NCBI GenBank assembly: GCA_959602365.1
Contig: CAUGSS010000006.1
Coordinates: 39,969-103,968, forward strand
Direction of reading: 5' to 3'
DNA from: an uncultured Eubacteriales bacterium
Lineage (GTDB): Bacteria; Bacillota; Clostridia; Oscillospirales; Oscillospiraceae
DNA length: 64,000 nucleotides
Shown here: positions 57,428 to 64,000 of the stretch, in pieces
Position numbering within the stretch: the first letter of the stretch is position 1
How the letters are laid out: each line of letters starts with the position of its first letter
Made by a program: the position numbers and the translations under genes
Notes under the pieces: generated by a model
What the model was told of the DNA's origin: nothing
Databases searched by the model: none
What the model saw: only the letters and a program-made list of their open reading frames with translations

Positions 57428-57754
57428 ATGGCAAAGCTGGAACAGCCTCTGTCCGGCGGTTTTGACGAAAATCTGCGGCGGATTGAGGATGGAGTCCTCC
57501 GCGGCAGTATGTCCGCCAGCCTGGAGGGGGCCAGCGACTTCTACAGCCCCAGCGCCCGCTGCGCCGTGCGGGTCTTTGAGCGCTACAGTTGGGCCGGAGG
57601 CAACCGGCTGAGTATGACCGTCACCCTGTTCCAGGCCGACGGCGGGCCGGTGCAGCTCAGCGCCATCACCGCCGGAGGCAGCCAGGCCATGTTCTGGAAG
57701 GTGAACACCTTCGGGGAGGAGGCATTTCTGGACAAGCTGCGGGAGCTGCTGTAA
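57428..57754 (+). CDS. DUF6054-family protein
   Basis: 108 residues starting MAKLEQPLSGGFDENLRRIEDGVLRGSMSASLEG, the usual start of this family in gut clostridia. A two-layer alpha/beta protein: CAVRVFERYSWAGGNRLSMTVTLFQADGG and ITAGGSQAMFWKVNTFGEEAFLDKLRELL follow. GGAGAGGAG is spaced nine bases from the ATG. Function unknown in the family. Confidence 0.75.
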   Translation: MAKLEQPLSGGFDENLRRIEDGVLRGSMSASLEGASDFYSPSARCAVRVFERYSWAGGNRLSMTVTLFQADGGPVQLSAITAGGSQAMFWKVNTFGEEAFLDKLRELL

Positions 57755-57814
57755 AGGGGCTCTGCGGCCGTGGCGCCGTCCGTTTCTGCTGTCCCGCGGT
57801 CCGCGGTTTCTCCC

Positions 57815-58312
57815 TGCCATCCTGAGCCGGGCACGGCCGGCGAAGGGAGCCTCCCTCCGATACCGGCAGCAGACGGAAGAAGATCCTTCGCTGCGCTCAG
57901 GATGACATTTCCCGCTTCTCTGTCATCCTGAGGCGGCGCGGCCGCCGAAGGATCTTCCGTCCACAACCGGCGGCCGACGGGAAGACGGGAAAAGCTCCTT
58001 CGCTGCGCTCAGGATGAGATTTTCCGCGCCTCTGTCATCCTGAGGCGGCGCGGCCGCCGAAGGATCTTCCGTCCACAACCGGCGGCCGACGGGAAGACGG
58101 GAAAAGCTCCTTCGCCGCGCTCAGGATGACATTTCCCGCTTCTCTGTCATCCTGAGGCGGCGCAGCCGCCGAAGGATCTTCCGTCCACAACCGGCGGCCA
58201 ATGGGAAGATGGGAAAAGCTCCTTCGCCGCGCTCAGGATGACAGAGAAAGGGCGCTTAGGATGACAGAGAAAGGGCGCTCAGGATGACAGAGAGTGGGCG
58301 CTCAGGATGACA
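57815..58312. repeat. Extragenic palindrome cluster R6, 112-bp tandem array
   Basis: Left arms at 57815, 57921, 58033 and 58145, the last three spaced exactly 112 bp and nearly identical including the CTTCCGTCCACAACCGGCGG middle. Right arms CTTCGC(T/C)GCGCTCAGGATGA alternate with them. The end (58230-58312) is four copies of GCGCTCAGGATGACAGAGA at 24-27 bp. It fills the gene-free stretch 57755-58326. Confidence 0.85.
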
Positions 58313-58326
58313 GGCAAATCACCGGA

Positions 58327-59460
58327 TCAGACTTTCCCGTACATAAACAAATCGCACTTGAGCATACCATTGTAGAGCTTGCGCTTTTTGACCGCCCTGC
58401 GGCCAAACCACTGCTCAAACTCGGTGTGGCTGGACAGGATGCTGACCCGCCAGTCCGGGGGCATTTGGGCCACCACCTGGCCGAACTGCCGGTAGAGCTG
58501 GCCGGCCTGCTGTTTCTCCAGCAGCCGCTCCCCGTAGGGCGGGTTGGTGACCAGCCGGCCGTATTGGCCCTCGGCCCGGAAGGCCATGGCGTCCGCCGTC
58601 TCAAAGCGCACCACGTCCTCCACCTCCGCTTTCACGGCGTTGGCGCGGGCAATCTCCACCGCGTGGGGGTCGATGTCCCCGCCCCAGATGTCGTAATTGC
58701 CGTGGAACTCCTTGTCCATGGCCTCCTCCACCGCGTCCATCCAGGCGGCGGCGGGGATGACCGGCCACTTCTGGGCGGCAAAGGAGCGGTTCAGCCCCGG
58801 GGCCCGGTTCTTGGCGATCAGGGCGGCCTCGATGGGGATGGTGCCGCTGCCGCAGAAGGGGTCCCGGAAGGGGTCCAGCCCCTTGTAGCGGGACAGCAGC
58901 ACCAGCGCCGCCGCCAGGGTCTCCCGCAGGGGGGCCTCCACCCCTACCGCCCGGTAGCCCCGCTTGTACAGCCCCTCCCCGGAGGTGTCCAGGGCCAGGA
59001 CGGCCTGATCCTTCAGGATGGAGAACTGGATTTGGAAGCGGTGGCCCGTCTCGGGCAGCCACTCCAGGCCATAGCGCTCGCTGAGACGCCGGGAGACCGC
59101 CTTCTTCACAATGGACTGGCAGGCGGGCACGCTGTGGAGCTGGGAGGAGATGGAGTAGCCCTTGACCGGGAATTCCCCGTCCCGGGGGATCAGCTCCTCC
59201 CAGGGGAGGGCATACACCCCCTGAAACAGCGCCTCAAAGCTGCGGGCGGGGAACTCCCCCAGCACCAGCAGCACCCGGGCCCCGCAGCGCAGCCACAGGT
59301 TGAGCCGGGGGATGTCCTCCAGGCCGCCCCGGCAGAACACCCGGCCGTTTTCCGCCCGGACGTCCCCCATTCCGAGACGCTTGAGTTCGTCGGCGACCAA
59401 TTTTTCCAGCCCCATCAGGCAGGGGATCAGAAAGACCTGTTCATCCATTGATATATCCAT
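58327..59460 (-). CDS. THUMP-domain RNA methyltransferase, RlmL/YpsC type
   Basis: 377 residues. An N-terminal ferredoxin-like and THUMP part (about 1-160; FLIPCLMGLEKLVADELKRLG...FPVKGYSISSQLHSVPACQSIVKKAV) delivers RNA to a Rossmann methyltransferase domain with SAM motifs DPFCGSGTIPIEAALIA and GGDIDPHAVEIARANA and the catalytic NPPYGERL. The family methylates guanine N2 of 23S rRNA. Length and order match Bacillus YpsC. Start at the ATG 59460 with AGAAAGTGG before it; 59448 is a possible alternative. Confidence 0.93.
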   Translation of the reverse strand: MDISMDEQVFLIPCLMGLEKLVADELKRLGMGDVRAENGRVFCRGGLEDIPRLNLWLRCGARVLLVLGEFPARSFEALFQGVYALPWEELIPRDGEFPVKGYSISSQLHSVPACQSIVKKAVSRRLSERYGLEWLPETGHRFQIQFSILKDQAVLALDTSGEGLYKRGYRAVGVEAPLRETLAAALVLLSRYKGLDPFRDPFCGSGTIPIEAALIAKNRAPGLNRSFAAQKWPVIPAAAWMDAVEEAMDKEFHGNYDIWGGDIDPHAVEIARANAVKAEVEDVVRFETADAMAFRAEGQYGRLVTNPPYGERLLEKQQAGQLYRQFGQVVAQMPPDWRVSILSSHTEFEQWFGRRAVKKRKLYNGMLKCDLFMYGKV

Positions 59461-59602
59461 CCACTTTCTTCAGAGTGCTTTTACGCTGGCACCAGTATAC
59501 CGAATTTGTGGGGAAAGCGCAATTGCCAATGGACTTTCCCGGAGAATACTGGTAAAATTGAAATGGAAACTAGAAATAATTTCCCGTTTTGGAGGTGGGA
59601 GT

Positions 59603-60046
59603 ATGTTGTTTGGAATACCGCCCGTGTTCTTTTGGCTGGGGGCGATGGTTGTCTTCGCCCTGGTGGAGGCGCTGACCCCCAGCGCCCTGATCTCCATCTG
59701 GTTTTCCGCCGGTTCCCTGGGGGCGCTGATTGCCGCCTGCCTGACCGGGAACATCTGGATTCAGGTGGCGGTCTTTCTGGTGGTGAGCTGCGCCGCCTTC
59801 GCCCTGCTGCGGCCGCTGGCCCGGAAGTATTTTACCCCGGGCACCCACCGCACCAACGCTGACCGGCTGGTGGGACAGGAGGCGGTGGTCACCGAGACCA
59901 TCGACAATCTGGCCGGAGCGGGCCAGGCCTCCATCGGCGGCCAGATCTGGACGGCCCGGGGGGAGGACAACACCCCCATTGAGGCGGGCGCCCGGGTCCA
60001 GGTGCTGCGGATAGAGGGAGTCAAGCTCATCGTCCGGGCAGAGTGA
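59603..60046 (+). CDS. NfeD-like membrane protein
   Basis: 147 residues. Two to three hydrophobic segments (about 1-70, MLFGIPPVFFWLGAMVVFALVEALTPSALISIWFSAGSLGALIAACL) anchor a C-terminal OB-fold domain (NADRLVGQEAVVTETIDNLAGAGQASIGGQIWTARGEDNTPIEAGARVQVLRIEGVKLIV). NfeD proteins form membrane complexes with SPFH proteins such as the one encoded 96 bp downstream. GGAGGTGG precedes the ATG. Confidence 0.9.
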   Translation: MLFGIPPVFFWLGAMVVFALVEALTPSALISIWFSAGSLGALIAACLTGNIWIQVAVFLVVSCAAFALLRPLARKYFTPGTHRTNADRLVGQEAVVTETIDNLAGAGQASIGGQIWTARGEDNTPIEAGARVQVLRIEGVKLIVRAE

Positions 60047-60142
60047 GTCTGAACGGCCGGAGAGAGTCAACAAAATGCGCCCTGCGGAAGCAGATGCGGG
60101 CGCCGGGCGGGGCCAGGCCCCGCAGAGAAAGGAGAGAATCTC

Positions 60143-61078
60143 ATGATTGCCGGAATCGTGATCGCTGTCATTGTCATTTTTCTGCTCATCATTCTGATTA
60201 AGAATGTGGTCATTGTCCGCCAGAGCCGGGCCTATGTCATCGAGCGGCTGGGCGCCTTCCACGCGGTGTGGGGCGTGGGCATCCACTTCAAAATCCCCTT
60301 CATCGAGCGGGTGGCCAAGGTGGTCTCCCTGAAGGAGCAGGTGGTGGACTTCGCCCCCCAGCCCGTCATCACCAAGGACAACGTCACCATGCAGATCGAC
60401 ACGGTGGTGTTTTTTGAGATCACCGACCCCAAACTGTACACCTACGGCGTAGAGCACCCCATGCCCGCCATCGAGAACCTGACCGCCACCACCCTGCGGA
60501 ACATCATCGGCGAGCTGGAGCTGGACCAGTCCCTGACCAGCCGGGACGTCATCAACACCAAGATGCGGGCCATTCTGGACGAGGCCACCGACCCCTGGGG
60601 CATCCGGGTCAACCGGGTGGAGCTGAAGAACATCATCCCGCCCAGAGAGATCCAGGACGCCATGGAGCGCCAGATGAAGGCGGAGCGGGAGCGCCGGGAG
60701 ACCCTGCTCCAGGCCGAGGGCCAGAAGCAGAGCAAGATCCTGGTGGCCGAGGGCGAGCGCCAGTCGGTGATCCTCCGGGCCCAGGCCGCCAAGGAGGCCA
60801 AGATCATGGAGGCCGAGGCCCAGGCCGCCGCCATCCTGAAGGTGAAGGAGGCCGAGGCCGAGGGGCTGCGGCTGCTGACCGCCGCCGCGCCCAGCCACGA
60901 GGTCATCCAGCTCAAGAGCCTGGAGGCCTTTGCCGCCGCCGCCGACGGCAAGGCCACCAAGATCATCATTCCCAGCGAGATTCAGGGCCTGGCCGGTCTG
61001 GCCGAGGGGGTGCTGCAGGCGGTGAAGCCAGCGGACACCACCGCCCCCGAGGCCCCCAAGGCCCCCGCCAAGCGGTAA
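60143..61078 (+). CDS. SPFH/Band-7 (stomatin-like) protein
   Basis: 311 residues. An N-terminal membrane segment (about 3-22) is followed by the Band-7 domain (VIVRQSRAYVIERLGAFHAVWGVGIHFKIPFIERVAKVVSLKEQVVDF...PVITKDNVTMQIDTVVFFEI) and a long alanine/glutamate-rich coiled coil (ERQMKAERERRETLLQAEGQKQ...AEAQAAAILKVKEAEAEG). It resembles QmcA/YbbK and forms oligomeric rings in the membrane, with NfeD as partner. AAAGGAGAG precedes the ATG. Role in membrane domain organisation is by family. Confidence 0.93.
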   Translation: MIAGIVIAVIVIFLLIILIKNVVIVRQSRAYVIERLGAFHAVWGVGIHFKIPFIERVAKVVSLKEQVVDFAPQPVITKDNVTMQIDTVVFFEITDPKLYTYGVEHPMPAIENLTATTLRNIIGELELDQSLTSRDVINTKMRAILDEATDPWGIRVNRVELKNIIPPREIQDAMERQMKAERERRETLLQAEGQKQSKILVAEGERQSVILRAQAAKEAKIMEAEAQAAAILKVKEAEAEGLRLLTAAAPSHEVIQLKSLEAFAAAADGKATKIIIPSEIQGLAGLAEGVLQAVKPADTTAPEAPKAPAKR

Positions 61079-61109
61079 TCGTCCCGCCACAAGTCCACAC
61101 AGCCAGAAT

Positions 61110-61148
61110 GCGCCCCGGGCCTGAAAAACGGCCCGGGACGCTGTTTTT
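61110..61148 (+). terminator. Terminator of the NfeD-SPFH operon
   Basis: CGCCCCGGGCC and GGCCCGGGACG form a stem with minor mismatches around TGAAAAAC; seven Ts follow. Confidence 0.85.
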
Positions 61149-61181
61149 TTGCCCTGCCCCCTTGGTTCGAGGGAAAAAGCG

Positions 61182-61210
61182 TTGACGAAAAGGTGAGCAT
61201 ATAGTACAAT
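61182..61210 (+). promoter_or_regulatory. Promoter of the surface protein gene
   Basis: TTGACG (61182-61187), 17-bp spacer, TACAAT (61205-61210); 87-bp leader to the ATG. Confidence 0.75.
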
Positions 61211-61297
61211 TTTATATGGAGAAGTATCTGCCTGGTTGTAGAATGTGACATAAAACAAAAATCAGGGGGCCCATTGGCTCCAAAGGAGGGAAAAACC

Positions 61298-63835
61298 ATG
61301 AAAACCAGAACCATCAAGGGGTTCTTCGGGGCCCTGTTTTGCTGCCTGCTGCTGGGGGCGCTGCTGCCGGGGACGGCGATGGCTGCCGGCTGCCAAAACC
61401 TGTACATTGACGGCGTGGATTTGCTGACCGCCCAGGACTACACCATTTCCTGCGGCCAGGGTACTGCGGCCTATGACCCGGCAAGCAATACCCTGACGCT
61501 GACCGATGCCGAGATCAACGCCACTGAAAATCAAGCGATTCGTGTTGTTAACCTCACGGGCCAAATGAATATTGTGCTGGAGGGGACCAACACCATTACA
61601 GGACCGGATCGTGGCATTTTGATTAGTGGCACCGGGGATGACCAGGTGACCGTCCAAGGGAACGGATCTCTGAATATTGAGGTAAACGGAGATGCGTTTC
61701 AGGCGGACGGGGCGGCTGTGATCATCGACGGCTGCACGCTCAGCCTGACCTCTCAAAGTTTCAGCAGCATTGTGGCTTGGGGTGGAACAGTAACCATCCA
61801 GAATCAGGCCGATGTAACCTGTGCCTGCGCCGGGGTGGGTATAACGGGCAATCCGGCGGTCCGCATTGTGGACAGCACGGTGAAGGTCACCGCCTCGGCG
61901 GCGGAAGTCAATGCCATTTATGCTGTAAGCGGAGCCGTCACCCTTGAAAATGCCCAGGTGACTGCCGTAACAACCGATGCCGGGGCCTATCCTGCAATCT
62001 ACGGAGCTGCCGGGGTCAGCGTTATCGGCGGAACTGTCTATGCGGAATCTGCGGGCGATGCGGCTGTTTATAGCCCTGAAACCGTTGAGATCAGCGGAAA
62101 TGCCGATGTTACGGCCACTGCCAAATGGGCCGGATTGCAGGGTGATGTGGCCACGGTGGTTTCCCAAAGCACTGTAAATGCGACCTCCACCGACGGTCAT
62201 GCCATTTTCTCCTGGGGATCCGTCCGTTTTGAAAACGCTGCGGTGACGGCCACCGGCAACAACGACGCCATCTGGGGCAATGAAAACGTTGAAATTATCG
62301 ACAGTAAGGTGGATGTCACCAGCTTGAACGGAGGCACGGCCATTTTCGCCAATTTGGGGGACACCACCATTGAAGGCAGTATTGTCAAGGTGGACGCCCC
62401 TGATGACTTTACCATTCTGGCCAACCAAGGTTATCTGTATCTCCGGGACAGCTGGGTGGAGAGTTTTAACGGAGAAGTGAACCACATGACCAACTGGACG
62501 GTCTGGGAGAATGTGGTGTCCTTCCAGGATAACGTGGGCACCGTGGAAGGCAACGTAGTCCTTCCCGGCAACGCAACCATTACGGAGGACATGAGACTGA
62601 CCATTCCTGAAGGCGCTTCCCTGACGGTCCCGGAGGGAATCACCTTTACCAACCATGGCAGCATCACGCTGGAAGGTATATTCTGCAGTCAGAACGGCAT
62701 GGTGAACTGTGACAGCCATACCGGCGGTACCGCTACCTGCACCGCCCAGGCGGCCTGCGATATTTGCGGTCAGCCCTATGGCGCATTGCTGCCCCATGAC
62801 TTGACCGCTGTGGCGGCCAAGGAGGCCACCTGCACGGTGGACGGCAACACCGCCTACTGGCACTGCTCCGTCTGCGACAAGTATTTCAGCGACGAGGCCT
62901 GCACCAAGGAGATTGCCCCGGCGGATACCGTGATCCCCGCCGCCGGCCATCAGCTTACCAAGACCGAGGCCAAGGAGGCCACCTGCACGGTGGACGGCAA
63001 CATCGCCTACTGGCACTGCTCCGTCTGCGACAAGTATTTCAGCGATGAGGTTTGCACCAAGGAGGTTGCCTTGGCGGATACCGTGATCCCCGCCGCCGGC
63101 CATCAACTCATCCAGACCGAGGACCGGGAGGCCACCTGCACGGTGGACGGCAACACCGCCTACTGGCGCTGCTCCGTCTGCGGCAGGTATTTCAGCGACG
63201 AGGCCTGCGCTGAGGAAATTACCCTGGCGGATACCGTGATCCCCGCCCCCGGCCATACCCCGGCCCGGGTGGAGCCCCAGTCCCCCACCACCGAGGCGGT
63301 GGGCAACACCGGGTATTGGTACTGCCCCGACTGCGGCAAGTATTTCAGCAACCAGGAGTGCACCCAGGAGGTGGCCCTGGCGGACACCGTGATCCCCAAG
63401 CTCCCGAAGATCATCGCCGGAGCGGAGCAGACCTGGACCCGGGGCGGCAAGGACGGCCTTGCCGTCACCTCCGACGCCCCCTTCGACGGATTCCGGACGG
63501 TCCAGGTGGACGGCACAGATCTGGACGAGGCCAACTATGAGGTGAAGGAGGGCAGCACCCAGGTCACCCTGAAGCCGGCCTATCTGGAGACCCTGAGCCT
63601 GGGCGGCCACAGCCTGAGCATCGTCTCCGACACCGGCACCGCCACCACCACCTTTGCCATTGAGGCCAAGGCCGCCGCCAACCATACCGACACCACGGAC
63701 ACCAGTAATACCGACAGCTCCCCCAAGACCGGGGACAGCAGCCTGGTGGCGGTGGGCGTGGTCTCCCTGGTGGTGGCCTGCGGCGGACTGCTGGCCATCC
63801 TGCTCTGGAACAGAAGAAAAAACCGGGGCAAGTGA
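61298..63835 (+). CDS. Cell-wall surface protein with beta-helix and cysteine-rich repeats
   Basis: 845 residues. A signal peptide (KTRTIKGFFGALFCCLLLGA, cut after AMA) is followed by a region of repeated short strands (about 40-450; VTVQGNGSLNIEVNGDAFQA-like turns) typical of right-handed beta-helix adhesins or carbohydrate-binding proteins. Three or four 51-residue repeats follow (period 153 bp from about 62816; each KEATCTVDGNTAYWHCSVCD then KYFSDEACTKEI...DTVIPAAGH), then an Ig-like domain (TWTRGGKDGLAVTSDAPFDG). The C-terminus has SPKTGD, a hydrophobic helix and NRRKNRGK, an LPxTG-like sorting signal with S for L. AAAGGAGGG precedes the ATG. Confidence 0.9.
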   Translation: MKTRTIKGFFGALFCCLLLGALLPGTAMAAGCQNLYIDGVDLLTAQDYTISCGQGTAAYDPASNTLTLTDAEINATENQAIRVVNLTGQMNIVLEGTNTITGPDRGILISGTGDDQVTVQGNGSLNIEVNGDAFQADGAAVIIDGCTLSLTSQSFSSIVAWGGTVTIQNQADVTCACAGVGITGNPAVRIVDSTVKVTASAAEVNAIYAVSGAVTLENAQVTAVTTDAGAYPAIYGAAGVSVIGGTVYAESAGDAAVYSPETVEISGNADVTATAKWAGLQGDVATVVSQSTVNATSTDGHAIFSWGSVRFENAAVTATGNNDAIWGNENVEIIDSKVDVTSLNGGTAIFANLGDTTIEGSIVKVDAPDDFTILANQGYLYLRDSWVESFNGEVNHMTNWTVWENVVSFQDNVGTVEGNVVLPGNATITEDMRLTIPEGASLTVPEGITFTNHGSITLEGIFCSQNGMVNCDSHTGGTATCTAQAACDICGQPYGALLPHDLTAVAAKEATCTVDGNTAYWHCSVCDKYFSDEACTKEIAPADTVIPAAGHQLTKTEAKEATCTVDGNIAYWHCSVCDKYFSDEVCTKEVALADTVIPAAGHQLIQTEDREATCTVDGNTAYWRCSVCGRYFSDEACAEEITLADTVIPAPGHTPARVEPQSPTTEAVGNTGYWYCPDCGKYFSNQECTQEVALADTVIPKLPKIIAGAEQTWTRGGKDGLAVTSDAPFDGFRTVQVDGTDLDEANYEVKEGSTQVTLKPAYLETLSLGGHSLSIVSDTGTATTTFAIEAKAAANHTDTTDTSNTDSSPKTGDSSLVAVGVVSLVVACGGLLAILLWNRRKNRGK

Positions 63836-63876
63836 TTCCTTGAACCCCAGCGAACCGACACAATCATTACATGACA

Positions 63877-63907
63877 CCGGGGGCCGCCAGAAACTGGCGG
63901 CCCCCGG
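63877..63907 (+). terminator. Hairpin after the surface protein gene
   Basis: A perfect 14-bp stem (63877-63890 with 63894-63907) with no T-run. Confidence 0.6.
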
Positions 63908-63946
63908 ACTGCGTCAAGGCCCGGAGAAAACCGGGCAAAAGCAAGC

Positions 63947-64000
63947 GGGGGGGGGGGGGGCGGGGGGGGGGGCCCCCCCCCGGGGGGGGGTTTTTTTAGA
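63947..64000. other. Homopolymer tail, probable assembly or sequencing artefact
   Basis: Runs of G, then C, G and T fill the last 50 or so bases, unlike anything else in the window; this looks like a low-quality contig end. Confidence 0.8.

Noticed and set aside
61262..63877. 871-residue open frame on the minus strand
   Set aside because: Antisense of the surface protein; its repeats mirror those of the real gene.

Overview
The window looks like a high-GC (about 60-70 %), spore-forming clostridial chromosome, most likely from the Oscillospiraceae (Flavonifractor/Lawsonibacter-like gut bacteria). This placement is an inference from SpoIIE, the P-II/DUF1538 pair, DUF4342 and DUF6054 proteins, AAAGGAGG ribosome sites, and an abundant extragenic palindrome built on TCATCCTGAGG/CGAAGGATCT. 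The last 50 or so bases are homopolymer runs that look like a contig-end artefact.

Layout. 1-9.9 kb: partial GNAT, malic enzyme, a DUF4342-type protein, a response regulator/histidine kinase pair, SpoIIE, then a cupin and an SDR dehydrogenase. 10-17 kb: a LysR-associated metabolic island with an Old-Yellow-Enzyme-type ene-reductase, a ketopantoate-reductase-like protein, a GntP-type permease, an unknown small protein, the LysR regulator and a flavodoxin-like protein. 17.27-26.53 kb: a 9.26-kb integrated element in the 3' end of tRNA-Val(GAC). 26.9-47 kb: housekeeping genes (PrsA-like foldase, mfd, pth, prs, GlmU-like, P-II + DUF1538, def, PfkB kinase, cdd, pyrG, FeoA-FeoB fusion). 48-54 kb: a tightly packed run of HD, PAP2 and Nudix hydrolases, sulfotransferase, APS kinase, lipoprotein and PatB-type lyase. 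54-64 kb: an LtaS-like membrane sulfatase, DUF6054, an RNA methyltransferase, NfeD + SPFH proteins, and a cell-wall surface protein with cysteine-rich repeats.

The most interesting part is the integrated element. Its order (int, abortive-infection gene and CI-like repressor on the minus strand; Cro-like, excisionase, primase-helicase, iteron origin and small genes on the plus strand; no capsid or conjugation genes) is that of a phage-inducible chromosomal island. It carries an Abi_2/AbiF HEPN protein. Upstream of that gene, a perfect TTGACA-N17-TATAAT promoter drives a roughly 60-nt RNA that can fold as a pseudoknot and ends in a T-run just before the abi ribosome site. This resembles the abiF RNA arrangement and suggests an RNA-controlled defence module. 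A Lar-like zinc ribbon could add anti-restriction. The element also brings a replacement terminator for the tRNA it occupies.

Elsewhere, promoters could be read by eye at many starts with 17-18 bp spacing. Six intergenic clusters of extragenic palindromes, three of them expanded into tandem arrays, separate operons. No CRISPR array and no rRNA were seen.
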